Assembly (NCBI GenBank): GCA_023429265.1
Contig: JAEYVS010000057.1
Coordinates: forward strand, 1 to 12,507
Source: Bacteroidota bacterium
GTDB lineage: Bacteria > Bacteroidota > Ignavibacteria > Tepidaquicellales > Tepidaquicellaceae
Direction: 5' to 3'
DNA: 12,507 nucleotides
The notes beneath the pieces were generated by a model, which was given only the letters and a program-made list of their open reading frames with translations, ran no database searches and had not been told where the DNA came from. Below, piece by piece: positions 1 through 7,619 of the stretch (positions within the stretch are counted from its first letter, which is position 1; every line of letters begins with the position of its first letter). The position numbers were made by a program, and so were the translations under genes.

Positions 1-491
1 GGAATTCTCCTGACATATATGGTTTTGCTATGGGCTCCGCACGAAGACTCCCTAATGGAAATACACTAATTGGCTGGGGATATACATCAACGACTTTAAC
101 GGAAGTAACACCTTCCGGAGATATAGCTCTTGAGATGAAGCTTCCTCCGGGTACACTTTCATACAGAGTTTTCAAGTCGGAGTACGACATCCCGACAAAT
201 ATTCTGACAAATTTAAATAATGCACCGCAGGAGTATTTATTATCACAGAATTATCCAAATCCGTTTAACCCTGCAACTATGATTAATTACTCAATTCCTG
301 TTAAAGGTCAGGTCACGTTGAAAGTGTTTGATATTATGGGAAGAGAGGTCGCTGAAGTTTATAATGGTGTAAGAGAACCCGGAAACTATTCCGGCACCTT
401 TGATGGGAGTCGGTTATCAAGCGGAATTTACATTTATTCATTGGTCTCCGGAGATTTCACTTCTTCACATAAAATGATCTTATTAAAATAA
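1..491 (+). CDS. Arylsulfotransferase-like secreted protein with T9SS sorting domain (5' end missing)
   Basis: The frame is open to the left window edge (first complete codon at base 3), so only the C-terminal ~163 residues are present; the ATG at 30 is internal. The segment around 'FAMGSARRLPNGNTLIGW', followed by 'TEVTPSGDI' and 'SYRVFKSEY', resembles the last propeller blade of arylsulfotransferase (ASST) family proteins, which have repeats of the type 'RLPNGNTLI.W....EVTP.G'. The last ~85 residues are a type A T9SS sorting domain: 'LSQNYPNPFNPATMINYSI', then 'VTLKVFDIMGREVAEVYNG', 'SSGIYIYSLVSG' and a terminal 'HKMILLK'. This implies export across the outer membrane and surface anchoring or release after the domain is cleaved. 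The catalytic ASST residues would lie upstream, so sulfotransferase activity cannot be judged. The sorting domain is certain; the ASST assignment is probable. Confidence 0.85.
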   Translation, partial: NSPDIYGFAMGSARRLPNGNTLIGWGYTSTTLTEVTPSGDIALEMKLPPGTLSYRVFKSEYDIPTNILTNLNNAPQEYLLSQNYPNPFNPATMINYSIPVKGQVTLKVFDIMGREVAEVYNGVREPGNYSGTFDGSRLSSGIYIYSLVSGDFTSSHKMILLK

Positions 492-514
492 TTTTCTTTT
501 CCTTTCGGTAAATT

Positions 515-547
515 AAGGCGTACGGTTTATTTTTCGTCCGCCTTTTT
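515..547. terminator. Intrinsic terminator between convergent genes
   Basis: An 8-bp stem (517-524 with 535-542, one mismatch at 521/538) is extended by two A-T pairs, closes a 10-base T-rich loop, and is followed by TTTTT at 543-547. It lies 23 bases after the TAA of the upstream plus-strand gene and just past the stop codon of the minus-strand gene at 550. It best fits a terminator for the plus-strand gene. It may also work in reverse, although the T-tract on the minus strand is weak. Confidence 0.75.
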
Positions 548-549
548 AT

Positions 550-2598
550 TTAAAAGTCGAACTGGTATGATACTTTGAAGTACCTGTTTGTCTGCTGTAG
601 TTGATCTCCTATCAGATTCATTACAAGATAAACACTGCTTCCACCGAAAAATTCATACTGCGCCATCATATTCCAGAGTGACTGGTCACTGAGATTATCC
701 CGCTGAAAAAATGATCTTAAGTAAAGTTTGTCAAATATCCTGTAATCAACCCTTGTATTCATAAGCATACCTTCACTAAATCCATCATCGATATACTGAA
801 CACTTCCCCTGAGACCTACTTTCTCAAAAAAGAATAGATTAAAGCTCATATATGGATTTCGCAGATATGAACCATAATACGGTCCAAAAAAATATCCCAC
901 ATTGACTGAATTATTTCCGTAAAAGAATGTAGCGTTATAGTCCTGTAAGGTATTTTCCCTTGTTACCAGCATTCCATTCTCAAAATCATTTGGACGGTTA
1001 TACTCTCCAAAAAGGTTCACGCGTACCCAATCAGCTACTTTTATACCGGTATTTAAATGAAACCGTTCCTGGTAAACAAATCCGTCGGATAAAACATTTG
1101 CTTTATAGTATCCACCACTAAAATTCAGGTCTGTAAAGTATTTCCTGTCATACACGAAATTGTAACCTCCGGATAGATAGTAATCCTCAAAGTCACTTAA
1201 TAAACCCGTCTGGCTATTGAAAGAAGTGGATGCTCTGAATCCGTCATCAGTCCTGCTGTAACCATAATCTGCATATGGACCCCCATTATCATTATACTGG
1301 TAATATCCGAATACCTCCATTGTATTACCGTTGCTTCCAACTCCGGCAAGAGAACTATTACTGTGGGCAAACTGTCCTCCAAATCTGAATCTGTTTTTAG
1401 GAAATCTGTAAAAGAAGTCTCCGCTAATAACTTTTTCATTATAATCAGTTGTTGCATTGTCAGAATAAATAAACATTGAGCCTATTTTAAACTCATTTGT
1501 TTCATAATATGGTCGTCCAAAAAATACCTTCCTGTCACTGCCACTCAGTTCTTTATCCTCCTGGACAAATATCGCGCCGCCTTTTAATTTATCACTTCTA
1601 AAAGTATAATTTAAACCATACAGTATGTTTTTTATCGAACGGGTGTAAAATAAGTTTGTAGGTGAACTGAAAATGTCTATATCTTTACTGAAGAAGGTTC
1701 TTCTTTCTTCAAGAAAGGTATTATTCCTATTAAAATTAAATGTAAAAGGATCGGCCTCTAAGGTTGATTCATCTGTGAAGAAAGTACCTTTCAGCTTATG
1801 CTTATCTATACTTGCATTAAAATCTCCCCCGAGTTTGGCTTCGGGATCCTTACCGTTGAAGGACTCCCCCACCACGTAGGGTGTCGCCTCAAATTTTATA
1901 TCCAGCTTTTCCTCGAATGGCTGCTTAAGGTCATACTTATACATTTTTTCTACTGAAAGAAGCTCAGAATCAGGTATTAAAGAATAATAATAATAGTTTC
2001 CATCCGGCTTATATGAGAATAAATGGAAATCGAATCCTATCTGTTTTGTATTCTTATTCTGCAAACGGTCGACAGGAATAATGACTTCAGTTTCAATGTA
2101 ACCCGGTTCACCATTTTTAGCTTCCCTGTGAATGGTCGATTTTACGTCCCACTTCCAGTCCCATTCCGAAGATTTATTCCGCTGATTATAAACTAACTGG
2201 TCTCTCTGATTATTTAGAAAACTGAAAGCGAACACATAGCCATTCTGGTTTTTATTTTCTAGGTCGAGAACTATGAAAAACTCGTTTTCATCCTCAGTGC
2301 TTCTGTCACGAGTTAGGGATTTTGATATTACCTGTCCGCGAGGATAATATTTAAAGGCGAAATAGAGAGCAGTCTTTGATTGTTTTACATATATAATTGT
2401 GCTGTCGTAGTCCTTTGAATCACTTCGTGGTATCATCATATGAAATGAATCAAATACAGTGGCTCCCTCCCATTCAGAGGCTTCGATTTTGCCGTCAATC
2501 TTTGGAATGGCTAATGTATTTTCCTGGGAGTTAGCTATGCCTGAAATGGTTGAAATAATAAGCAACAATAGAATGAAAATTTTGTAAGCTTTTCTCAT
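550..2598 (-). CDS. CBM9-like / DUF5916-type outer-membrane beta-barrel protein
   Basis: This 682-aa protein has a signal peptide (residues 1 to ~24, hydrophobic 'IFILLLLIIST', probable cleavage after 'IANS'). Residues ~30-220 resemble the family 9 carbohydrate-binding (DOMON-like) fold that heads DUF5916 proteins: 'IPKIDGKIEASEWEGA', then 'LYFAFKYYP', 'LTRDRSTEDENEFFIVLDL', 'GYVFAFSF', and a 'WDWKWDVKS' plus 'GYIETEVIIPVDRL' segment. The remainder is a long run of alternating aromatic/polar strands, ending in 'KVSYQFDF' with the C-terminal Phe typical of outer-membrane barrels. The ATG at 2598 sits directly before the signal peptide. The gene lies 74 bases downstream of miaA on the same strand, so cotranscription is possible. 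The substrate is unknown and no catalytic motif is visible. The DUF5916 label rests on recognised architecture, not a search. Confidence 0.75.
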   Translation of the reverse strand: MRKAYKIFILLLLIISTISGIANSQENTLAIPKIDGKIEASEWEGATVFDSFHMMIPRSDSKDYDSTIIYVKQSKTALYFAFKYYPRGQVISKSLTRDRSTEDENEFFIVLDLENKNQNGYVFAFSFLNNQRDQLVYNQRNKSSEWDWKWDVKSTIHREAKNGEPGYIETEVIIPVDRLQNKNTKQIGFDFHLFSYKPDGNYYYYSLIPDSELLSVEKMYKYDLKQPFEEKLDIKFEATPYVVGESFNGKDPEAKLGGDFNASIDKHKLKGTFFTDESTLEADPFTFNFNRNNTFLEERRTFFSKDIDIFSSPTNLFYTRSIKNILYGLNYTFRSDKLKGGAIFVQEDKELSGSDRKVFFGRPYYETNEFKIGSMFIYSDNATTDYNEKVISGDFFYRFPKNRFRFGGQFAHSNSSLAGVGSNGNTMEVFGYYQYNDNGGPYADYGYSRTDDGFRASTSFNSQTGLLSDFEDYYLSGGYNFVYDRKYFTDLNFSGGYYKANVLSDGFVYQERFHLNTGIKVADWVRVNLFGEYNRPNDFENGMLVTRENTLQDYNATFFYGNNSVNVGYFFGPYYGSYLRNPYMSFNLFFFEKVGLRGSVQYIDDGFSEGMLMNTRVDYRIFDKLYLRSFFQRDNLSDQSLWNMMAQYEFFGGSSVYLVMNLIGDQLQQTNRYFKVSYQFDF

Positions 2599-2672
2599 AT
2601 TCGATTCATTTTCATTATAAAATCAGGTTCGCAGGCTGTTTAATGAATTTTTACGGGAGAGATAGCGAAAAG

Positions 2673-3602
2673 TTATGTATTAGAATCCTCAAAAAACGAA
2701 ACTACCTCTTTCGTTATCTCTAAGATGTCGGTATCAGAAGAAAGGTTTACCCAGTTTATTCTTTTATCTTTTCTAAACCAGGTCAACTGCCGCTTGGCGT
2801 ATCTGCGGGTATTCTGCTTGATGAGGGATATCATTTCGGATTGTGTTATTTCATTGTTCAGATATCTGAATACTTCCTTAATTCCTACAGTATTTAATGA
2901 ATTACATTCTTCGGGATTATATCCGTTATTTTTTAGTTCACGGATCTCATCTTCCAATCCGGCTTCAAACATTTCATCTACTCTTTTATTGATACGGTCA
3001 TAGAGCTCCGCTCTATCCCACATTAATCCTATCTGCACGGTGTTGAAGTCAATGTCGATCTTTTTTTGCTGAAGATCGGAAATCTTTTTGCCTGTAGCGT
3101 AGTAAATTTCGAGGGCTCTTATCACCCGCCGGATGTTTGTTGGAAGCATCGCGGCAGCGGCAATTTTATCTATTTCCTTAAGTTCATTGTATAAGAATTC
3201 TTTTCCCTTAATCTTTAGCTTGTCGTAAAGTTTCTCCCTTATTTCCGTATCCTCCACTTCTTCCTCAAATAACCCGTCAATTAATGATCGGATATATAAG
3301 CCGCTGCCACCGGCTATAATGGGTAGCTTTCCCCGTGAGAATATATCTTCTGTCCTCTCTCTGCCAAGCTTTCCGAAATCTCCGGCATTAAAATCTTCGG
3401 TCAGGTTCAGCTCCTCCATAAAATGATGTTGAATTCCCTGTCTTTCCTTTTCCGGTGGTATAGCTGAAGCAATGGGAATGTGTTTATATACCTGCCTCGA
3501 ATCCGCGGATACAATCTCTCCATCAAGCATCTTTGCAGCTTCGATAGCTATTGCGGTTTTTCCGGAGGCTGTGGGACCAATAATGGCAAGAACTTTTTTC
3601 AT
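2673..3602 (-). CDS. miaA: tRNA dimethylallyltransferase MiaA
   Basis: MiaA transfers a dimethylallyl group to N6 of A37 in tRNAs reading UNN codons, the first step toward (methylthio)isopentenyladenosine; it is cytoplasmic. In a 309-aa product I see the P-loop 'GPTASGKT' (residues 9-16), 'SADSRQVYK' (32-40) with the conserved Asp, 'HHF' (59-61), 'GGSGLYIRSL' (98-107), the 'DRAELYDRINKRVDEMFEAG' helix and the C-terminal 'NTRRYAKRQLTWFRKD' tRNA-binding motif. The length is normal for the family. I place the start at the ATG at 3602; a TTG two codons upstream (3606-3608) is possible, but the ATG starts a typical 'MKKVLAIIGPT'. Small departures from the usual motif are Ser100 in place of the common Thr and Gln58 where Pro usually precedes the HH pair. 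It lies 70 bases downstream of a small outer-membrane gene. Confidence 0.97.
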   Translation of the reverse strand: MKKVLAIIGPTASGKTAIAIEAAKMLDGEIVSADSRQVYKHIPIASAIPPEKERQGIQHHFMEELNLTEDFNAGDFGKLGRERTEDIFSRGKLPIIAGGSGLYIRSLIDGLFEEEVEDTEIREKLYDKLKIKGKEFLYNELKEIDKIAAAAMLPTNIRRVIRALEIYYATGKKISDLQQKKIDIDFNTVQIGLMWDRAELYDRINKRVDEMFEAGLEDEIRELKNNGYNPEECNSLNTVGIKEVFRYLNNEITQSEMISLIKQNTRRYAKRQLTWFRKDKRINWVNLSSDTDILEITKEVVSFFEDSNT

Positions 3603-3672
3603 AAACAAAAATAGGGATGTATCATCATTTATTCCATTACAATATCAGTATTGGTGATAGTTTCCGAGGCTT

Positions 3673-4233
3673 TCAAAAAGTAAAAAATAAATTACTCAAA
3701 AGCATCCTGTTTTCTTCAGTAAGGAAGGGAAACTTAATGCCGAACCCTATGGCATTATCAGGACTAATAGCGTATAAAAAATTTGAATTTATCAGCAGCC
3801 CTGATACAAATCCACCTGCTCTTTTAGATTCGTGCCAGGATATAAAACCGGTAAATAAACCTGCGCCAACTGTTAGAGTAATATTTTTGCTGAAAGAATG
3901 CACATATGCCGTATTTAAATTCAGCTGGCCGATCATCCTGTTTTTGTAGTGTGGCAGGGAGTAAGCGTCGATGCCGCTGGAAACATTGAAATTGCGGGAA
4001 ATTCCCTTTGTAACGCTCGCAGTCAGATAATATCCGAATATCCTTCCGTGAGACTCTATATCAGCCGGACTAAAATGCGCTGACGAGCCAAATCCAATTG
4101 AATAATACGTATGAGATTTATAGTTTTCTTCAATTTCGGGGATAATGGTAGTATCTGAAATCACCTGGGAAAATGAAACAGCCGGAATAATTAAAAAAAG
4201 AATAGAAAAGCTTATAAAACTTTTTCTAATCAA
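3673..4233 (-). CDS. Small outer-membrane beta-barrel-type protein, intact paralog of the 6353-6899 gene
   Basis: This 186-aa protein has a clear signal peptide ('SFSILFLIIPAVSFSQ', cleavage near residue 22) followed by a short acidic linker and about eight amphipathic strands: 'TYYSIGFGSSAHFS', 'FGYYLTASVTKGI', 'NFNVSSGIDAYSL', 'ITLTVGAGLFTGFIS', 'FVSGLLINSNFLYAIS', 'AIGFGIKF'. It ends in '...LFFTF', with the C-terminal Phe of outer-membrane barrels. The start is TTG at 4231-4233: an in-frame stop lies two codons upstream and no ATG precedes the signal peptide. No Shine-Dalgarno sequence is evident. It may head a unit with miaA and the 682-aa gene (gaps of about 70 and 74 bases). It aligns along its length with the product reconstructed from 6353-6899. 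The function is unknown; a small porin-like or structural envelope role is inference. Confidence 0.8.
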   Translation of the reverse strand: MIRKSFISFSILFLIIPAVSFSQVISDTTIIPEIEENYKSHTYYSIGFGSSAHFSPADIESHGRIFGYYLTASVTKGISRNFNVSSGIDAYSLPHYKNRMIGQLNLNTAYVHSFSKNITLTVGAGLFTGFISWHESKRAGGFVSGLLINSNFLYAISPDNAIGFGIKFPFLTEENRMLLSNLFFTF

Positions 4234-4320
4234 TAATTAATGTTAATTTATTGTAAAAATATATAGCTGTAATGATTTATTCAAGTTTATTTCAATTGAT
4301 ATAGATTATTTTAATTTAAT

Positions 4321-4394
4321 CCACCGCTACCCGAAATAAATTCCACCGCTAAAGCAGAGCAGGCGGGACTTCGCTACGCTACGAAAGCGGGACT
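4321..4394. repeat. GC-rich intergenic segment with short direct repeats
   Basis: This segment lies between the stop of the 531-aa gene and an AT-rich stretch. It contains CCACCGCTA twice (4321-4329 and 4343-4351) and GCGGGACT twice (4363-4370 and 4387-4394). Between them is a weak imperfect hairpin, CTTCG...CGAAAG, with a bulge. It differs in composition from the AT-rich flank at 4234-4320. It may be a degraded intergenic repeat or an irregular terminator for the upstream minus-strand gene. No long T-tract follows on the minus strand, so I do not call it a terminator. Confidence 0.4.
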
Positions 4395-4405
4395 ACTTGT
4401 CATAG

Positions 4406-4441
4406 CTTTGCTATTTAACAAGCAGCATTTTCTTAGTTTCC
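4406..4441. repeat. 36-bp block identical to 7688-7723, spanning a stop codon
   Basis: The block covers the last codons of the 531-aa gene, its TAG stop and five bases beyond it. It is identical to 7688-7723 at the end of the 289-aa gene. A shorter version occurs at 8689-8722, with one mismatch after the first 25 bases. The coding part specifies the conserved sorting-domain tail (TKKMLLVK), but identity beyond the stop is not explained by protein constraint. Confidence 0.7.
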
Positions 4442-6006
4442 GAAAAATTTCCTGCCTGTAGCTTATAAAAATATACTCCGCCTGAAATATTCTTAGCGTC
4501 AAAAGTAAATTCGTGTATCCCTGAATTCAGTGATGTATTTACAATATTTGCGACTTCCTTTCCAAGCACATCAAAAACTTTAAGAGAAACCATAGTCCTC
4601 TCGGGGATGCCAAACTTAATCACCGTAGATGGATTGAAAGGATTTGGATAATTTTGATAGAGCTCATAATTTGATGGCGCATTGACCACCGGGTCTATAG
4701 TGCTAATTATCCCATCACCTCCATAGAAACATATCACCCTGCCTTCCCTGTTTCCACCAAGAAATTCATTAATGCCATTTGTGTCTATGTCATTCAGGAC
4801 TGCTGCCCTGTCACCACGTTGATTTATTCCCGCGCCGAAGCTGTAGTTGAACATCAGGTTTCCATTCATTCCATTTAATACTACCAGCCTGGGCGGATTT
4901 TGAGTAGCAATGACCACTTCGTCAATACTGTCTCCATTCAGATCACCGGGGTTTGCTATTCCCCGTAGGTATGACGAACTCAATGGTGCTGACCAGAGAA
5001 TATCTTTAGTTTTTGTGTCTATCCTGTATGCCACCTGCGGCGCGGAAAGAGTAAAATCAATAAACCCGTTTCCATCGGCGTCATCAAGAAGCTCAATTTT
5101 TCCATTATTGCTTGAACCAAGTGTACCGTTCCATATCTGCGCCCCGGCGTCACCTGTAATGCAGAATATAGCCGCGCTGAACCCGCATAATCCGAGTATA
5201 TCCTTACCATTGTCATTATTCACATCGGGTATTTCCTTCAGGCTCCATAGTACTCCGGGAGCTCCATAGTTCCAGGCATTACCGCCGTTTGTTGTAAGCC
5301 CGTTCACTCCATAGGGCGCGCCGTTATTACTAACGCCAATCGCGCCACCGGATTCTGTCGCTATTGCATCATCGGTGAACGGCTGCGGCTGAGTCATATT
5401 GAATATGACGTTTCCATTGACAGCATTAAGGCAAATAGCAGCGTGCCTTCCACCCATAGTTGTACCACTTGCTGATACCAGGACGTCCTTTATTCCATCA
5501 TTGTTAAAATCGTACTTTATGCTTACTGCTTCAATGTCGCCGTCATTTGTAGTGGCTGGGTTTCCATAAGACCATTTAAGGGCACCGGTCTGACCATCGA
5601 GAGCGTAAACCATTTCATTTCCTCCCGCGCAGCCTATCACGACATCATATATTCCGTCATTATCCAGGTCCGATATGTCGAGCGCGTCTTCATAATCAAC
5701 CGAACCTGTATTTATTGTACCAAAATGTGTGCTGAACTTCCACAAAGTATCACCCGTCAAACCGTTAAAACATATAGTCCAGTAATTTCCGGTGCAGGCA
5801 ATGATCTCATTAATTCCGTCACCTGTTACATCGGGCATCTGCTTCAGGCTTTTGATCTGTTTGTCTTGTATGGAAGTTCCGGGATTATCAGGTACCTGCG
5901 CCTGCCAGATTATATCACCGAATTCCAGTCCGCGTGTCTGTGAGGATAAAGGAGAGATCAAAAAAACAATAAGTAATAATGCGTAAATATATTTCATAAT
6001 ATTCAT
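4411..6006 (-). CDS. Secreted seven-repeat FG-GAP/PQQ-like beta-propeller protein with T9SS sorting domain
   Basis: This 531-aa protein has a signal peptide ('YALLLIVFLISPLSSQ'), a propeller region (~30-430) and a type A T9SS sorting domain (~447-531: 'YELYQNYPNPFNPSTVIKF', 'KVFDVLGKEVANIVN', 'GGVYFYKLQAG', 'TKKMLLVK'). The propeller has seven Asp-rich Ca-binding-type loops (DVTGDGINE, DLDNDGIYD, DFNNDGIKD, DVNNDNGKD, DADGNGFID, DLNGDSIDE, DIDTNGINE), as in FG-GAP/VCBS or integrin-like blades. These alternate with PQQ-like 'GxTGxxxW' strands such as 'CFNGLTGDTLWKF' and 'ALDGQTGALKWSY'. Seven repeats suggest a seven-bladed propeller. It is a clear paralog of residues ~476-890 of the 988-aa protein. 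ATGs at 6006 and 5997 are both possible starts; neither has a Shine-Dalgarno sequence. The location is extracellular or on the cell surface; the ligand is unknown. Confidence 0.9.
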   Translation of the reverse strand: MNIMKYIYALLLIVFLISPLSSQTRGLEFGDIIWQAQVPDNPGTSIQDKQIKSLKQMPDVTGDGINEIIACTGNYWTICFNGLTGDTLWKFSTHFGTINTGSVDYEDALDISDLDNDGIYDVVIGCAGGNEMVYALDGQTGALKWSYGNPATTNDGDIEAVSIKYDFNNDGIKDVLVSASGTTMGGRHAAICLNAVNGNVIFNMTQPQPFTDDAIATESGGAIGVSNNGAPYGVNGLTTNGGNAWNYGAPGVLWSLKEIPDVNNDNGKDILGLCGFSAAIFCITGDAGAQIWNGTLGSSNNGKIELLDDADGNGFIDFTLSAPQVAYRIDTKTKDILWSAPLSSSYLRGIANPGDLNGDSIDEVVIATQNPPRLVVLNGMNGNLMFNYSFGAGINQRGDRAAVLNDIDTNGINEFLGGNREGRVICFYGGDGIISTIDPVVNAPSNYELYQNYPNPFNPSTVIKFGIPERTMVSLKVFDVLGKEVANIVNTSLNSGIHEFTFDAKNISGGVYFYKLQAGNFSETKKMLLVK

Positions 6007-6352
6007 TGGTTGTGATGATGTTTAGAAAATGTATGGATAATGGTAGAAAGTTAAAAGTAAAAAAGGTTAATTTTTCCCGGTTATGTAAAACCAGGTGTTT
6101 AGAGAAATTTATTAAACCATTCAAAAAACGGATTTGATTTTACAAGAGTTTGTTTGTGGTCATCCCTAACTGAGTTTTTTTGATCATTATTGGAAAAACA
6201 GAATTTAAGAGATGTATACGAGTTACACCGATTGAATTGTAAGGAAATTATTTGAAAGATTATCATTGTGGCAGATAATTTATTTTACGCTACACTAATA
6301 TAAATATAGTAATATTTACGTTTAATGTCAAGGGGTTGTTTAATCCACTATA
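6007..6352. other. Gene-free AT-rich intergenic region
   Basis: No supportable coding sequence lies on either strand of this 346-base gap. It separates the 531-aa propeller gene from the frameshifted gene upstream. The only structure I find is a sigma-70-like promoter with an overlapping inverted repeat near the 6300 end. The rest appears to be a long leader for the 531-aa gene, or featureless. I see no riboswitch or RNA gene pattern. Confidence 0.6.
6301..6331 (-). promoter_or_regulatory. Sigma-70-like promoter with overlapping inverted repeat
   Basis: On the minus strand a perfect TTGACA (6326-6331) is followed after 17 bases by TATATT (6303-6308), one mismatch from the TATAAT consensus. 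A perfect 7-bp inverted repeat, TAAATAT-AGTA-ATATTTA (6301-6318), covers the -10 and could be an operator. It would drive the 531-aa gene with a ~290-base leader, and it begins 22 bases past the end of the frameshifted gene. In AT-rich DNA a chance match to the -10 is easy, but TTGACA with exact 17-base spacing is less so. Confidence 0.4.
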
Positions 6353-6899
6353 CTAAAATGTAGTAAATACATTATATGAAAGAAATTTAGCTGCGAAATT
6401 ATATTTAGTTTCTATGCCCAGAGCATTTTTTTGTGTGAGCTTGTACATTACTCTTGTTCCCATAAGCAGGTCAATAATTACACCTCCTTCTCTTCCATGT
6501 GATGCAAAAACCGCCACACATCCCCCCGCCTAAAAGCCAGGTAACTTTTTTGGATGTAAGGGGAGAAAGCCAAAAAGAAATATTTGCTATGCCTCCAACT
6601 CCTCCCCTGCTATCCGGATCACTAAGCAGATCAAGTCCTAATGAAAATTTAACTAATTTTGAGATACTAGAGTTTATGTTAAAAGTTAAAAAAATACCTA
6701 CACCATCATCTAACTCAAATTTCAATTGTTTTAGTTGAAATTTGCTCACAATCCCTGCACCTGCGGAGAAGTAGCTTTCAGATTTGGTATTAGAAGTATC
6801 AGTATACTCATCCACTTCATTTCCAAAAGTATCTGATTGTGAGTGAGAATCAGGGGATAAGAAAAGGAGCAAGAATATTATTAAACTAATTTTTCTCAT
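6353..6899 (-). pseudogene. Frameshifted small outer-membrane barrel-type gene
   Basis: Read from the ATG at 6899, the frame ends at 6471 after 142 residues, with an uncharacteristic basic tail 'WKRRRCNY'. Omitting one base in the six-C run at 6522-6527 (six G on the coding strand) joins that frame to a downstream frame reading 'VFASHGREGGVIIDLLMGTR', 'VMYKLTQKNALGIETKYNF' and finally 'SYNVFTTF', then TAG at 6353-6355. The restored 181-aa product matches the intact 186-aa paralog at 3673-4233 to its end (compare 'KRAGGFVSGLLI', 'YAISPDNAIGFGIKF', 'SNLFFTF'). It has a signal peptide ('SLIIFLLLFLSPDSHSQ'). The start overlaps the stop of the upstream gene as ATGA, indicating an operon. Either the gene is recently broken or phase-variable, or the homopolymer count is a sequencing error. 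Confidence 0.85.
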
Positions 6900-7495
6900 T
6901 TATCAACTGACTTAAAACCATTGAACAGAATACCGGTTTTGAGTTCAAGGGAAGTATTTTTTATGTTTTCTTCAGCCATATAAGTTAGGTCAGGATTAAT
7001 TGAGACTTCTAACAGCAAATTAGGATATAGCCAGGTAAACTGGAAGCCTATACCTGCGGAAATTCCTAACGTGGAATTAAAGATACTTGATTCTGCAATA
7101 GATCGAAAAAATCGATCATATGTGGTTAAAATTATGTCATACCTTCCGGCAAGCAGTAAATAAACGTCAACTCCTTTTGTTAAATTGAAGTAAGTTTTGG
7201 CAGGAAGTGAAAGCTCTAAAAACTCAACAGGTGACTCTGAACGTATTGAAGAATATCCGTGTGGCAGATAATTATAAAATTTACCTTTAGAGTTATATCC
7301 AATACCTAAACCCAATTCAAACCGTTTATAGGTTAAGGGATAGTAAGAAACGCTTAAATTTAAACCATTATTACTTGTATAATACTCTTTGTTTAGTAAA
7401 TATGTCAAACCGCCTTTGATTTCGATGGAATTTTGGGCAAAGGAAGTTTTACTAAAACAAAGCAGAAATAAGACAATAATGAGTGTTTTATACAT
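6896..7495 (-). CDS. Outer-membrane beta-barrel-type protein
   Basis: This 199-aa protein has a signal peptide ('TLIIVLFLLCFSKTSFAQ', cleavage after Ala-Gln or just before it). The body is of alternating strands, like small PorT/OmpW-like outer-membrane proteins: 'IEIKGGLTYLLN', 'LNLSVSYYPLTYKRFELGLG', 'DVYLLLAGRYDIILTTYD', 'STLGISAGIGFQFTWLYP', 'LLLEVSINPDLTYMA', 'LELKTGILFNGF'. I start it at the ATG at 7495 because a perfect Shine-Dalgarno sits five bases upstream; a GTG two codons earlier (7499-7501) is part of that ribosome-binding site. It ends in TGA overlapping the ATG of the next gene (6896-6899), so the two are probably translationally coupled. The exact family is not recognised, and barrel topology is inferred from the strand pattern. 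Confidence 0.8.
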   Translation of the reverse strand: MYKTLIIVLFLLCFSKTSFAQNSIEIKGGLTYLLNKEYYTSNNGLNLSVSYYPLTYKRFELGLGIGYNSKGKFYNYLPHGYSSIRSESPVEFLELSLPAKTYFNLTKGVDVYLLLAGRYDIILTTYDRFFRSIAESSIFNSTLGISAGIGFQFTWLYPNLLLEVSINPDLTYMAEENIKNTSLELKTGILFNGFKSVDK

Positions 7496-7497
7496 TT

Positions 7498-7505
7498 TCA
7501 CCTCC
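7498..7505 (-). promoter_or_regulatory. Full-consensus Shine-Dalgarno GGAGGTGA
   Basis: On the minus strand GGAGGTGA matches the anti-Shine-Dalgarno end of 16S rRNA over eight bases. The GGAGG core ends five bases before the ATG at 7493-7495. This decides the start of the 199-aa gene against the in-frame GTG that lies inside the site. Confidence 0.8.
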
Positions 7506-7619
7506 AGTGATAGATTTTTGATTAAAGTAAAAATGTAGTATTTATATCATAGTCTGTCCGAACCTTAATTCGCCTGATTTAAGGATTTACTTGAGAAAAC
7601 TGTCTTAACCACAGTCTTT

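Noticed and set aside
1673..5269. Several plus-strand frames of 61-119 codons opposite the barrel, miaA and propeller genes
   Set aside because: They are antisense shadows of genes with clear families and signal peptides. Their translations have no domain or sensible start context.
5915..6124. Minus-strand frame of 69 codons overlapping the start of the 531-aa gene
   Set aside because: It overlaps the signal-peptide region of a well-supported gene in another frame, with no motif or good ribosome-binding site.
6499..6738. Plus-strand frame of 79 codons, proline-rich at its start
   Set aside because: It is antisense to the frameshifted outer-membrane gene, and the proline-rich part is the complement of its Gly-rich strand.
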